Assembly (NCBI GenBank): GCA_000751555.1
Contig: CCEZ01000043.1
Coordinates: forward strand, 186,001-250,000
DNA length: 64,000 bases
Direction of reading: 5' to 3'
DNA from: Anaerosalibacter massiliensis
Lineage (GTDB): Bacteria; Bacillota; Clostridia; Tissierellales; Sporanaerobacteraceae
Each line of letters starts with the position of its first letter. Positions within the stretch are counted from its first letter, which is position 1. Both the position numbers and the translations under genes were made by a program. This document shows, one piece after another, positions 27,046-34,718 of the stretch. The notes beneath the pieces were generated by a model. It saw only the letters and a list, made by a program, of their open reading frames with translations, ran no database searches and had not been told where the DNA came from.

Positions 27046-28330
27046 ACTTGAAAAAACCTTTTTTATGCTTTTGGTCCTCAGTACTCATCAGTTTTTCTTT
27101 CATTAGTTTTAATTCTTCTTCTATAATATTTGAGTGAGCAATTATTTGTTCTATTGTTTCTTTTATTTCTAGTATATTTTTCTTGAGCTCCATAAAGTCA
27201 GAGTTGTGAATAGAAATTAATTCATCTTTTTCTTCAATTTGTATATCCTTATTATTTAAGTTTATTATTTCTTCTTTATCAAAGTTGATTTTTTTTTGAT
27301 CTTTTTCATTAAAAAATAGATACATTTTATCACTAATTTGGGCATAAAAATTATTAGTTTTGTTATTAAGATATTTTTTTTTAGAATTAGATGAGTATTT
27401 TAAGAACCATATAGAAGGGCTATTTAGTTTTATTTTATCTATAAGGATCCAAGTTTCGCCATAGTCCATTGAATTTAAACATCCTATTTCATCATCTTTC
27501 AGATATGTTATTTTTAAAGTTTCATTTATTTCTGACATTATAGGTGTATATGTACAGTTATTAATAACAGGTAAATTTATTTTTTTCCATTTAAATTTAC
27601 TTTGTCCTCCAGGAGATAATTTTTTGTATCTAAGAATATAATCTTTGTCTTCTAAACTAGACCAAAGAATATGAATATTGTTTTTAGAATCTATAAATAA
27701 ATATGGAAATTTGTTATTTGTCTTAGTAAGAGAGATTTTTTCAATAATTTGAGACCATTTTTTTATAAAAACATTATAAAAGGTATAGTAAATATGTGTT
27801 GAGTTACGTTCATTAGTTCTAAAAACAAGATGTATATTGCCTAAATTATCTGAATCAATGTAAAAGGGAGCAAGTATTTTCTTGGAAAATATACTTGTTA
27901 CAGTTTTTTTTGTCCAATTTGAAGAATTTTTAGTTATTTGTTCTATGCTCCATAAATTAATATTTACTAGATTAGCACAAGCATAAAAAATATTTACAGA
28001 ATTATTTGACATAAATAAGGTTATATGTTTATAAATATTTGATTTAGTATTTAACCTAAAAATTGATTGCTTAATCCACTTTTTTTGAGTATAAGTACAG
28101 TGTATCAAATTACCATTTTCAATTAAATAAATTAATTGTATCTTATCTTTTTCATCAATAATTACTGAAAAATCTAATATATTATGCTCTATTTCAGAAA
28201 GAGAAATAATATTATTATTTTTATTATCAAATTTATTAAAAAGCAAATTGTTTTTTTCATCGATGTAAAAATTGAAATATTCTCCTTTTGAATTTTTAAT
28301 AAGTTCACTTTCTTTTATTTTAATGTTCAA
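27038..28330 (-). CDS. Predicted beta-propeller-like protein with C-terminal coiled coil (function unknown)
   Basis: A 430-aa protein with no signal peptide. Residues 1 to about 300 contain recurring short strands with spaced motifs such as DSDNLGNIHLVF and DSKNNIHILWSS, the look of a sialidase/BNR-type propeller. The last 70 residues (DFMELKKNILEIKETIEQI onward) form a predicted coiled coil with a Lys-rich end. The start is TTG 28330, 6 bp after GGAGGG; an ATG at 28381 lacks a ribosome site. It faces the gene at 28426 across a 95-bp divergent region. I do not recognise the function. Confidence 0.65.
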   Translation of the reverse strand: MNIKIKESELIKNSKGEYFNFYIDEKNNLLFNKFDNKNNNIISLSEIEHNILDFSVIIDEKDKIQLIYLIENGNLIHCTYTQKKWIKQSIFRLNTKSNIYKHITLFMSNNSVNIFYACANLVNINLWSIEQITKNSSNWTKKTVTSIFSKKILAPFYIDSDNLGNIHLVFRTNERNSTHIYYTFYNVFIKKWSQIIEKISLTKTNNKFPYLFIDSKNNIHILWSSLEDKDYILRYKKLSPGGQSKFKWKKINLPVINNCTYTPIMSEINETLKITYLKDDEIGCLNSMDYGETWILIDKIKLNSPSIWFLKYSSNSKKKYLNNKTNNFYAQISDKMYLFFNEKDQKKINFDKEEIINLNNKDIQIEEKDELISIHNSDFMELKKNILEIKETIEQIIAHSNIIEEELKLMKEKLMSTEDQKHKKGFFKFK

Positions 28331-28425
28331 TTTATTCCCTCCTTTTTTATATAAAAAATCACAAAACTTTATATAATTCATAATATGAGAGTAAGAGTTA
28401 ATTTATTAAAGATAAAGGAGTGAAA

Positions 28426-29064
28426 ATGATGACTGAAGGTTTCAAGTTTTCCAGTTGTAATGGAAAAATGGAATTTGATTTAAATCAAATCAAGGAATTA
28501 GATTGTATTATGGTAGATAAAGTTTATGATCAATGTCAACAGAGAGAATGTTATCCTAAAGTAGAGCTTGACATAGGTTCCAAATCTTTTGATAATATAA
28601 GATTTAAACCTGGGTTTATAGTTCCAGATACTTTAATAATATCTGACATACCTAATAAACCACACTTTAGGAGGGTTCAATTTACATTAAGGGTACCATA
28701 TGAAGTAATTATGTCTGATGGTACGTCGGTCGAAGGGCTTTTGCCAGATACTAAGGAAGATATAGTAATGTTTATACCAGATGCAAGAGATGAATTTGAG
28801 TTTAAAATCATTGTAGAAACAAACTCTCAAGTATTAGGTCAACCTATGGTAATAGATAAAAAGCTTACTTTTGCAGCAGGTTTATTTATAATAATTAAAG
28901 TTTTAGGTAGAGTTCAATTACTAATTCCTACATTTGGTTTTTGCCCAGAACCACCAGAGTGTGAAGAGTTTAGTCCAGAAGATATTTGTGATGATTTTGA
29001 TTGCCATCCATTTCCTTTATTCTCTCCCCTACAATATCAGGATATATTTGAAGATGAAGATTAA
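28426..29064 (+). CDS. Conserved clostridial protein of unknown function, possible spore-surface protein
   Basis: A 212-aa soluble protein. The N-terminal part has CIMVDKVYDQCQQRECYPKV, a Cys pattern I associate with proteins found near clostridial spore-coat or SPOCS-domain proteins, followed by a beta-rich region and an acidic, Cys-containing tail (EPPECEEFSPEDICDD). Start ATG 28426 after AAAGGAG; the adjoining ATG 28429 is equally possible. It has its own terminator. Assignment to the spore surface is inference from composition and neighbours. Confidence 0.6.
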   Translation: MMTEGFKFSSCNGKMEFDLNQIKELDCIMVDKVYDQCQQRECYPKVELDIGSKSFDNIRFKPGFIVPDTLIISDIPNKPHFRRVQFTLRVPYEVIMSDGTSVEGLLPDTKEDIVMFIPDARDEFEFKIIVETNSQVLGQPMVIDKKLTFAAGLFIIIKVLGRVQLLIPTFGFCPEPPECEEFSPEDICDDFDCHPFPLFSPLQYQDIFEDED

Positions 29065-29091
29065 AAGAAGAGCGTTAGGCTCTTCTTTTTT
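29065..29091 (+). terminator. Terminator after the 28426 gene
   Basis: AGAAGAGC / GCTCTTCT stem with a short loop followed by seven T. Confidence 0.85.
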
Positions 29092-29378
29092 TCGTAAGTA
29101 TGATTAAAATAGGAATTAACTTAGTGGTGAAAGTTTAATACTAGTCCTGATATTGTTAAATATTGGTTTGAGACAAGGATATATAAGAAATTTCTTTGAA
29201 TCATACAAGAAGGTATTGGTTACTGAGACAGTTATGCATAGGAATACTGACGTAACTAACTATGAAAAAATTTCACGATAATAATTATTATTTGTACTGA
29301 ATTAGAAATAGAAAATATATTGGAATCAAATATAGGGTGAAAATAAGTATTTTAACTTATTTCCACCCTATATTTAGT
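29092..29378. other. Gene-poor gap with one weak short frame
   Basis: Between convergent units. On the plus strand a frame from TTG 29153 to 29281 would give 42 residues (with GLRQGYIRNFFESYKK) but has no ribosome site; it may be a remnant or chance. The right end holds a long hairpin listed separately. Nothing else is recognisable. Confidence 0.5.
29328..29375. terminator. Long hairpin between convergent transcripts
   Basis: Two 21-base arms (29328-29348 and 29355-29375) pair with a single A-C mismatch around a 6-base loop. It lies just beyond the end of the minus-strand small-protein operon and likely ends that transcript; a T-rich tract also follows on the plus strand. Confidence 0.7.
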
Positions 29379-29624
29379 TTATTTTTTTGAAAGTTTTTCA
29401 TTTTTTCTTTTGTTTTCATATATTAAAGCTAATTTATCTAATATATCTACTGGATCTATAATCATAGATTTTCCTTTAGAAGAAGTATTTTCATTTTTTA
29501 AAGATGAATCTTTTTTGCTTGAGACTTCTTCTGTAATCTCTTTATCTTCCTTAAATTCAATATTTATCTCTTCTTTTTTATTATTTGTAATAGGATATTC
29601 ATTTTTTCTTAAATCATTTCCCAT
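29379..29624 (-). CDS. Small charged protein with (D/N)PV-LLxKL motif, unknown
   Basis: An 81-aa, Lys/Glu/Ser-rich protein, probably disordered except for its end, DPVDILDKLALIYENKRKNEK. That motif recurs as NPVELLEKLYLLRNNKK in the gene at 30621, so the two are related. Start ATG 29624 after GGAGGTG; the ATG further upstream would overlap the ribosome site. Last gene of the minus-strand small-protein operon. Function unknown. Confidence 0.65.
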   Translation of the reverse strand: MGNDLRKNEYPITNNKKEEINIEFKEDKEITEEVSSKKDSSLKNENTSSKGKSMIIDPVDILDKLALIYENKRKNEKLSKK

Positions 29625-29651
29625 TATAACACCTCCATTTAACATTAATTA

Positions 29652-29993
29652 TTATGATTTACTAAACTTTGATATTTTTTTAAATAATTTATAAATTTCT
29701 TCTTCATTAAAATTACAATCATTAATTAAATGGGAGGTGATTTCTTCTGGGCTACTATTGGTATAAAAGTTTTGATTTTTATTTATATCATTTAAAACTT
29801 TTTTATATAATTTTTTTTCTTTTGGAAAAAGAACATCCTCCAAATTCAATTCATATGTTTCAGGTCTTTCATGAGTTCCACCTTGGTCTTTATAATTTTC
29901 AAACCAAATATGATTTTCTTCACATTGAAACTTTACATTTTCAGGTTTATTTATTTTTATTATTTCAGTAGTATTACAAAACTTACATTTCAT
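29652..29993 (-). CDS. Small protein with N-terminal zinc-ribbon-like Cys pair, unknown
   Basis: A 113-aa protein that starts MKCKFCNTTEII, a CxxC knuckle, with a further Cys in KFQCEENHIW. The combination looks like half or all of a zinc ribbon. The remainder is charged and helical. Start ATG 29993 after AAGGAG; an upstream ATG at 30026 overlaps the preceding gene. It lies in the middle of the small-protein operon. Function unknown. Confidence 0.65.
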   Translation of the reverse strand: MKCKFCNTTEIIKINKPENVKFQCEENHIWFENYKDQGGTHERPETYELNLEDVLFPKEKKLYKKVLNDINKNQNFYTNSSPEEITSHLINDCNFNEEEIYKLFKKISKFSKS

Positions 29994-29997
29994 AGAC

Positions 29998-30315
29998 TCA
30001 CTCCTTGCTCTCCTTAGAGATACCAAATATTTTAACTCCTGGTTCTATTTCTATGAGCTCAAACCTCTTATTATTTATAGTAAGAATGCCTTTTTCATCA
30101 ATTTTCAAATCTAGATCTAATCCCTCAATATTAAATTTGTCTATATAGTAAGGATTTAAAATTACAAATATTGAATTTAATTGTATTGGTGAAATATTAT
30201 TATTATTAGTCAGATTTGCTTGATTTGAAGCATTTATCATAAAATTATATAATCGACTATTTTCATCACTTAAAATATCGTCCAAACCTTCTTCTATTTT
30301 ATTTTTTTCTTCCAA
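29998..30315 (-). CDS. Small SNQAN-domain protein, unknown
   Basis: A 105-aa protein starting at TTG 30315 (GGAGGGGG upstream). Its middle reads ASNQANLTNNN, then a hydrophobic strand, then LKIDEKGILTINNKR. The gene at 30346 shows the same order (LSNQAN, strand, INIDRSGELSING), so they are paralogues. The end is acidic. No membrane segment or signal. Function unknown. Confidence 0.65.
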   Translation of the reverse strand: MEEKNKIEEGLDDILSDENSRLYNFMINASNQANLTNNNNISPIQLNSIFVILNPYYIDKFNIEGLDLDLKIDEKGILTINNKRFELIEIEPGVKIFGISKESKE

Positions 30316-30345
30316 TTTTCCCCCTCCATATAAGATCATTAGAAA

Positions 30346-30615
30346 TTATTCATCACTTTTAGTTATTTTTTTATCAGAATATATACATATATTCTTATCA
30401 TCTATTAAATCACCATCAAGACCATTAATGGATAATTCTCCAGACCTATCAATATTTATTGAAATAGGAATATTTTCTTTTTTAGTGTCTATATAAAGAT
30501 ATTCAAGTCCAAGAATTGCAAAAAAATTAAATTGAGACAAATCTATTTTTTTACAGCTAAAAGTGTTTGCTTGGTTTGAGAGGTTAAGTACTAATGATTG
30601 TTTTAATTTTTCCAA
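30346..30615 (-). CDS. Small SNQAN-domain protein (paralogue of the 29998 gene), unknown
   Basis: An 89-aa protein containing LNLSNQANTFSCKK followed by FFAILGLEYLYID and ISINIDRSGELSINGLDG, matching the order in the neighbouring gene at 29998. The start is most likely TTG 30615 after GAGGTG; a GTG at 30624 is possible and would overlap the previous gene. Function unknown; the shared beta-strand/SNQAN arrangement suggests a small structural domain. Confidence 0.6.
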   Translation of the reverse strand: MEKLKQSLVLNLSNQANTFSCKKIDLSQFNFFAILGLEYLYIDTKKENIPISINIDRSGELSINGLDGDLIDDKNICIYSDKKITKSDE

Positions 30616-30620
30616 AATAA

Positions 30621-30848
30621 TCACCTCATATATTCATTCATAATTTTTTGCACTTCTTTGTTTTTGTCTTCATTGCTTAGTTTTTTATTATTTCGTAGTA
30701 AATATAGTTTTTCTAAAAGTTCTACGGGGTTGTTTTGTTTTTTTATATTCATTGTCATTTCAATATTTCCTAATTCTATCTTATTTATATAGTCATCTAT
30801 ATTAGGATTTTCATCTACTGATTTCTTATTTTCTTTTTTATTATCCAA
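30621..30848 (-). CDS. Small charged protein with NPVELLEKL motif, unknown
   Basis: A 75-aa highly charged protein starting at TTG 30848 with AAGGAGG upstream. The segment NPVELLEKLYLLRNNKK is shared with the gene at 29379. The remainder is Asn/Lys/Glu-rich and likely disordered or helical. Function unknown. Confidence 0.65.
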   Translation of the reverse strand: MDNKKENKKSVDENPNIDDYINKIELGNIEMTMNIKKQNNPVELLEKLYLLRNNKKLSNEDKNKEVQKIMNEYMR

Positions 30849-30867
30849 AATAATACCTCCTTACTTT

Positions 30868-31164
30868 CTAAAATTTAACAGTTGTAGTTTCTTTTCTATC
30901 TGGACTTTCTTTATCTTTTATTGTAATTGTTTTTCCCTTTTCAGCTTTTTTACTACTTTCAATTATTTTTTGTGTTTCTTCCCCAGAGCTAATTTTGTTA
31001 TGTTGTTCAACATCTATACTTAAGTTTTTGTATTTAGAATTAGCTGCATCATAGGGTTCACCATCTACATATACATTGCCTTTCATATCAATTTTAAGTT
31101 CCCAAGGAACACCATCACGTTTTTTATTGGATCTTATTTTTATCCAATCATTATTTTCTGACAT
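30868..31164 (-). CDS. Small charged protein, unknown
   Basis: A 98-aa protein, ATG 31164 after GGAGGC. It contains WELKIDMKGNVYVDGEPYD, a strand-turn-strand that weakly resembles LKIDEKGILTINNKR of the gene at 29998, then a long Lys/Glu/Ser-rich tail. No signal peptide. Member of the same operon; function unknown. Confidence 0.62.
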   Translation of the reverse strand: MSENNDWIKIRSNKKRDGVPWELKIDMKGNVYVDGEPYDAANSKYKNLSIDVEQHNKISSGEETQKIIESSKKAEKGKTITIKDKESPDRKETTTVKF

Positions 31165-31177
31165 CTTATAGCCTCCT

Positions 31178-31348
31178 TTATGCGAAATTAATATTAACAG
31201 TGGAGGAATTTTGAGTTACTGCAGAATATGCAGAAAGGCACATATTAGATTGCTGGTTTGTATTTATTTGATTTGCAATCTTTGCACCCATACGGACATT
31301 GTCTTTATCTTTTACTTTTGGCAAAGTTTTTTTAAAATCTTGAGACAT
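31178..31348 (-). CDS. 56-aa protein with Gln/Asn-rich C-terminus, unknown
   Basis: Starts at ATG 31348 with AGGAGGC upstream (MSQDFKKTLPKVKDKDN), then AKIANQINTNQQSNMCLSAY and a Ser/Thr-rich end with a single Cys. Length and composition recall small spore-coat polypeptides, but I find no firm family. First gene after the terminator at 31424, so it probably opens its own transcript. Confidence 0.6.
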   Translation of the reverse strand: MSQDFKKTLPKVKDKDNVRMGAKIANQINTNQQSNMCLSAYSAVTQNSSTVNINFA

Positions 31349-31423
31349 AGTAAAGCCTCCTATTATCAAATATTTCTACTAGTATGTTATGTATTGTAGG
31401 GATAAATGTTCATAAAATTTTCA

Positions 31424-31453
31424 TAAAAAAAGAACCTCTGAAAAAAGAGGTTC
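31424..31453 (-). terminator. Terminator after the 31492 gene (minus strand)
   Basis: GAACCTCT/AGAGGTTC stem (31432-31439/31446-31453); read on the minus strand it is followed by a run of seven or more T (31424-31431). Confidence 0.85.
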
Positions 31454-31491
31454 AAACTTATTGTTTGCCAACAATACAATAAATCCTTATA

Positions 31492-31713
31492 TTATATTGT
31501 TGTTTTATCTACCATTGATTTTAATAATTGTATTTTTTCTGATTTACTGGCGTTTTCAGGTTTTACTTCTTGAAAGGCTGTTAGTATTTCAGTAGCGCTA
31601 GTAGGGTTTAATGGTATATCTGATTCTAAACTTATACCTTTAAGAGGGAGATTTAACGGGTGAAATTTCTTTGAATTAAATGTTAAACCATCTTTTGAAA
31701 ATCCTATTTTCAA
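31492..31713 (-). CDS. 73-aa protein of unknown function
   Basis: ATG 31713 after GGAGAG. Begins MKIGFSKDGLTFNSKKFHPL and includes LNPTSATEILTAFQEV, which is faintly like the (D/N)PV-LL motif of the genes at 29379 and 30621. It ends with a terminator and follows the three 51-aa paralogues, with which it is probably co-transcribed. Function unknown. Confidence 0.6.
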   Translation of the reverse strand: MKIGFSKDGLTFNSKKFHPLNLPLKGISLESDIPLNPTSATEILTAFQEVKPENASKSEKIQLLKSMVDKTTI

Positions 31714-31793
31714 GTCTAACTCTCCTTTCTTTATAATTTAGATTTTTTAAAAATACTTATTTTAACAGGGAGTTTTCCCTTTATTATATTCTA

Positions 31794-31949
31794 TTAAATA
31801 TCTAGCAAGTCACTATCATCTTGAATAGAAAAACCAACTTGAGCTTCTATTACATTGGCAACTTGAGCAGCAATTAGTGTCAATACTTGTAGCTGAACTT
31901 GGGTTACAGTTTTTTGATTTATCACAGATGCAAATATACGATCTGCCAT
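31794..31949 (-). CDS. 51-aa tandem paralogue, copy C, unknown
   Basis: A complete small frame from ATG 31949 with AGGAGGTGG ahead. It starts MADRIFASVINQKTV, continues with a Gln/Val-rich amphipathic stretch (QVQLQVLTLIAAQVANVI) and ends SIQDDSDLLDI. It differs from the two copies upstream by only a few, mostly conservative residues, so selection has kept the protein. Too short for a confident family match; it vaguely resembles the hydrophobic repeats of spore-coat proteins such as CotX. Confidence 0.78.
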   Translation of the reverse strand: MADRIFASVINQKTVTQVQLQVLTLIAAQVANVIEAQVGFSIQDDSDLLDI

Positions 31950-31996
31950 TAATTTCCACCTCCTTAATTTTACATATCTAATGTTTTTATCAATTT

Positions 31997-32152
31997 TTAA
32001 ATATCTAGTAAGTCACTATCATCTTGAATAGAAAAACCAACTTGAGCTTCTATTACATTAGCAACTTGAGCAGCAACTATTGTTAGCACTTGTAGTTGGA
32101 CTTGAGTTACAGTCTTTTGATTTACTACGGATGCAAAAATGCGATCTGACAT
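31997..32152 (-). CDS. 51-aa tandem paralogue, copy B, unknown
   Basis: ATG 32152 preceded by AAGGAGG. Protein begins MSDRIFASVVNQKTV and ends identically to copy C (SIQDDSDLLDI). Same length, 48 bp from copy C. The conserved core is a predicted amphipathic helix or strand with Gln every few residues. Confidence 0.78.
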   Translation of the reverse strand: MSDRIFASVVNQKTVTQVQLQVLTIVAAQVANVIEAQVGFSIQDDSDLLDI

Positions 32153-32211
32153 TATATTTAACCTCCTTAATTTATTATTAATTATGGTTAAATTAGATTT
32201 ATTATCTAATT

Positions 32212-32367
32212 TTAAATATCTAGCAAGTCTCTATCATCTTGAATTGTAAAACCAACTTGAGCTTCTATTACATTGGCAACTTGTGCAGCAATTATTGTTA
32301 ATACCTGAAGTTGGATTTGAGTTACGGTTTTTTGATTTACTACAGAGGCAAAGATACGATCTGACAC
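32212..32367 (-). CDS. 51-aa tandem paralogue, copy A (GTG start), unknown
   Basis: GTG 32367 preceded by GAGGAGGTG. Protein begins MSDRIFASVVNQKTV and ends TIQDDRDLLDI, differing from copy B at a handful of positions. It is the promoter-proximal copy; the divergent 170 bp up to iscR must carry its promoter, which I could not place with confidence. Confidence 0.76.
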   Translation of the reverse strand: MSDRIFASVVNQKTVTQIQLQVLTIIAAQVANVIEAQVGFTIQDDRDLLDI

Positions 32368-32466
32368 TATGTCACCTCCTCATACCTTTGTTTTTGGTTC
32401 AGTACATACTATGCATGTATTTATAATTATGCTACATAAAAAATGTAATTATAATGAATATGAATG

Positions 32467-32495
32467 TTGACAAGAATACTAGGGTATTATATACT
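32467..32495 (+). promoter_or_regulatory. SigA promoter of iscR-iscS-iscU with embedded operator
   Basis: TTGACA (32467-32472) and TATACT (32490-32495) with a 17-bp spacer. Inside the spacer is the inverted repeat AATAC-TAGG-GTATT (32475-32488), a good candidate operator for the Rrf2/IscR product of the first gene. Confidence 0.8.
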
Positions 32496-32543
32496 TATAA
32501 AAGAATACCAAGTAAATTAGTTGGAATTAAAAGAGGTGGAAAA

Positions 32544-32987
32544 ATGAGATTATCTACGAAAGGACGATATGGCCTAAAAGCTATGTTTCAGTTGTCTCTT
32601 CACTATGGAGAAGGTCCTATTCCTTTAAAAAGTGTAGCAGATGAACAGAGAATATCTGAAAATTATTTAGAACAATTAGTAGCTGTACTTAGAAAAGATG
32701 GATTTCTTGAGAGTGTAAGAGGAGCACAAGGTGGATATCTATTGTCAAAGCCTCCGTCAGAGATTACTGTGGGAAGTATTTTAAGATCCTTAGAGGGAAA
32801 TATGGCACCAGCTGATTGTGTAATAGATGATGAGATGAATAAATGTGATAGGGAAGAGCATTGTGTTACAAAATTAGTTTGGATGAGAATAAGGGATAGT
32901 ATTGATGAAGTAATAGATTCTATTACTCTTCAAGATATGGTTGATGAACATATGGATATATTATCAAATAGGAAAGCAGAAGTTTAG
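32544..32987 (+). CDS. iscR: Rrf2 family regulator, IscR-like
   Basis: A 147-aa Rrf2 protein beginning MRLSTKGRYGLKAM with a winged helix (ENYLEQLVAVLRKDGFLESVRGAQGGYLL) and three Cys in CVIDDEMNKCDREEHC, the usual ligands for a 2Fe-2S cluster. It likely senses cluster supply and represses the isc operon that it heads. ATG 32544 is chosen for its AGAGGTGG site and family N-terminus; an ATG 90 bp upstream lies in the promoter transcript region. Confidence 0.93.
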   Translation: MRLSTKGRYGLKAMFQLSLHYGEGPIPLKSVADEQRISENYLEQLVAVLRKDGFLESVRGAQGGYLLSKPPSEITVGSILRSLEGNMAPADCVIDDEMNKCDREEHCVTKLVWMRIRDSIDEVIDSITLQDMVDEHMDILSNRKAEV

Positions 32988-32998
32988 GAGGAGATATT

Positions 32999-34177
32999 AT
33001 GAAAAATTATATCTACATGGACAATTCAGCTACTACTCCTGTAAAAAAGGAAGTATTAGATGAAATGATTCCATATTTTATCGAAAATTATGGAAATCCA
33101 TCAAGTATCTATTCATTAGGAAGTAAATCTAAAAATGCTGTTGAAAGCGCAAGAGATAAGGTTGCAAAGGTACTTGGGGCAAAATCAAGTGAAATATTTT
33201 TTACTGGAGGAGGCTCTGAATCAGATAATTGGGCTATTAAAGGAATTGCTTTTGCAAATAAAAATAAAGGAAATCATATTATTACTACAAAGATTGAACA
33301 TCATGGAGTACTTCATACATGTGAATATTTAGAAAGAAAAGGTTTTAAGGTTACTTATTTAGATGTAGATGAATATGGAATGATAGATATAAATGATCTT
33401 AAAAATTCTATTACAGATGAAACTATACTTATTACTATAATGTTTGCCAATAATGAAATTGGAACTATACAACCTATTAAAGAAATTGGTGAAATAGCCA
33501 AGGAAAAAGGTATATATTTTCACACAGATGCAGTTCAAGCTGTAGGCCATGTGAAAATTGATGTAAATGAATTAAATATAGATCTACTTTCATTATCTGC
33601 CCATAAATTTTATGGACCAAAAGGTATAGGTGCATTATACATCAGACGAGGAGTAAAACTAGACTCTTTAATAGAAGGAGGAGCTCAAGAGAGGAGTAGA
33701 AGGGCAGGGACTGAGAATGTTCCTGGTATAGTAGGATTAGGTAAAGCTATAGAACTTGCTTACGAAAATATAGATGAAAATAATGAAAAGCTTATAACTC
33801 TCAGGGAAAGACTTATAAAAAAAGTTTTTGACAGCATTGATTATGTAAGATTAAATGGACATCCAACAAAAAGACTTCCGGGAAATGTTAGCTTTTGTTT
33901 TAAATTTATAGAAGGAGAGTCTCTATTACTTAGTTTAGATATGGAAGGAATAGCAGGTTCTAGCGGTTCAGCATGTACTTCAGGATCTTTAGATCCTTCT
34001 CATGTACTTTTAGCTATAGGTCTTCCACATGAAATAGCTCATGGTTCATTAAGGCTTTCATTAGGTGATTTCAATACAAAAGAGGAAATAGACTATGTAG
34101 TTGAAAAATTGACAGAAATTGTACAAAGACTTAGAGATATGTCACCACTATATGAAAAGGCAAAGGAGGAAAAATAA
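32999..34177 (+). CDS. iscS: Cysteine desulfurase IscS/NifS
   Basis: A 392-aa class V aminotransferase-fold enzyme. PLP lysine Lys203 in LSAHKFYGPKG and the persulfide Cys326 in GSSGSACTSGSLDPSHVL are visible. It frees sulfur from cysteine for Fe-S assembly on IscU. AGGAGG ribosome site; its stop overlaps the iscU start by one base, so it is translationally coupled. Confidence 0.95.
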   Translation: MKNYIYMDNSATTPVKKEVLDEMIPYFIENYGNPSSIYSLGSKSKNAVESARDKVAKVLGAKSSEIFFTGGGSESDNWAIKGIAFANKNKGNHIITTKIEHHGVLHTCEYLERKGFKVTYLDVDEYGMIDINDLKNSITDETILITIMFANNEIGTIQPIKEIGEIAKEKGIYFHTDAVQAVGHVKIDVNELNIDLLSLSAHKFYGPKGIGALYIRRGVKLDSLIEGGAQERSRRAGTENVPGIVGLGKAIELAYENIDENNEKLITLRERLIKKVFDSIDYVRLNGHPTKRLPGNVSFCFKFIEGESLLLSLDMEGIAGSSGSACTSGSLDPSHVLLAIGLPHEIAHGSLRLSLGDFNTKEEIDYVVEKLTEIVQRLRDMSPLYEKAKEEK

Positions 34178-34602
34178 TGTATTCAGAAAAAGTAATGGAA
34201 CATTTTAGAAATCCTAGAAATGTTGGTGAAATACCAGATGCAGATGGTGTTGGTGAAGTAGGAAATCCAAAGTGTGGAGATATTATGAAAATGTATTTAA
34301 AAATAGAAGATGGAATTATTAAGGATGTTAAATTTAAAACTTTTGGTTGTGGTTCTGCCATAGCTTCTTCAAGTATGGCAACAGAAATGGTTAAAGGAAA
34401 GAGTATAGATGAAGCTATGAAGGTTACAAATAAATCTGTAGCTGAATCTCTTGATGGACTACCACCAATTAAAATGCATTGTTCCGTATTAGCTGAACAA
34501 GCTATAAAAGCTGCACTTTTAGATTACTCAAATAAGAACAATATTTACATTGATGGTCTTGAAGATTTTGATCCTACTGAAGATCCACATGATCATCATT
34601 AG
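34177..34602 (+). CDS. iscU: Iron-sulfur cluster scaffold IscU/NifU N-terminal type
   Basis: A 141-aa scaffold with three conserved Cys: GNPKCGD, FGCGSA and HCSVLAEQAI. It receives sulfur from IscS. The C-terminus is short and ends DPHDHH, as in clostridial copies. Third gene of the iscRSU operon; terminator follows. Confidence 0.95.
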   Translation: MYSEKVMEHFRNPRNVGEIPDADGVGEVGNPKCGDIMKMYLKIEDGIIKDVKFKTFGCGSAIASSSMATEMVKGKSIDEAMKVTNKSVAESLDGLPPIKMHCSVLAEQAIKAALLDYSNKNNIYIDGLEDFDPTEDPHDHH

Positions 34603-34605
34603 AAA

Positions 34606-34638
34606 AAAACTGCTGAAATATTTCAGCAGTTTTTTTAA
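34606..34638 (+). terminator. Terminator after iscU
   Basis: AAACTGCTGAAA/TTTCAGCAGTTT stem with a two- to three-base loop and a run of T. Confidence 0.92.
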
Positions 34639-34718
34639 TTTAAAAATCAAATATTTTTAAAAATATGTGAAATACTAATTCAATAAAGGTGAATTTAAAA
34701 TTGAAAAGGAGCATCTAT

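Larger units (their letters stand above)
31794..32367 (-). repeat. Three tandem ~156-bp coding repeats
   Basis: The three 51-aa genes form a tandem array with strong nucleotide identity inside the frames and divergent spacers of 47-59 bp between them. This is recent gene amplification, not a CRISPR or non-coding satellite. Confidence 0.85.

Noticed and set aside
31794-32367. CRISPR-like or satellite repeat
   Set aside because: Repeat units are about 156 bp and each is an intact reading frame with a start, ribosome site and stop.
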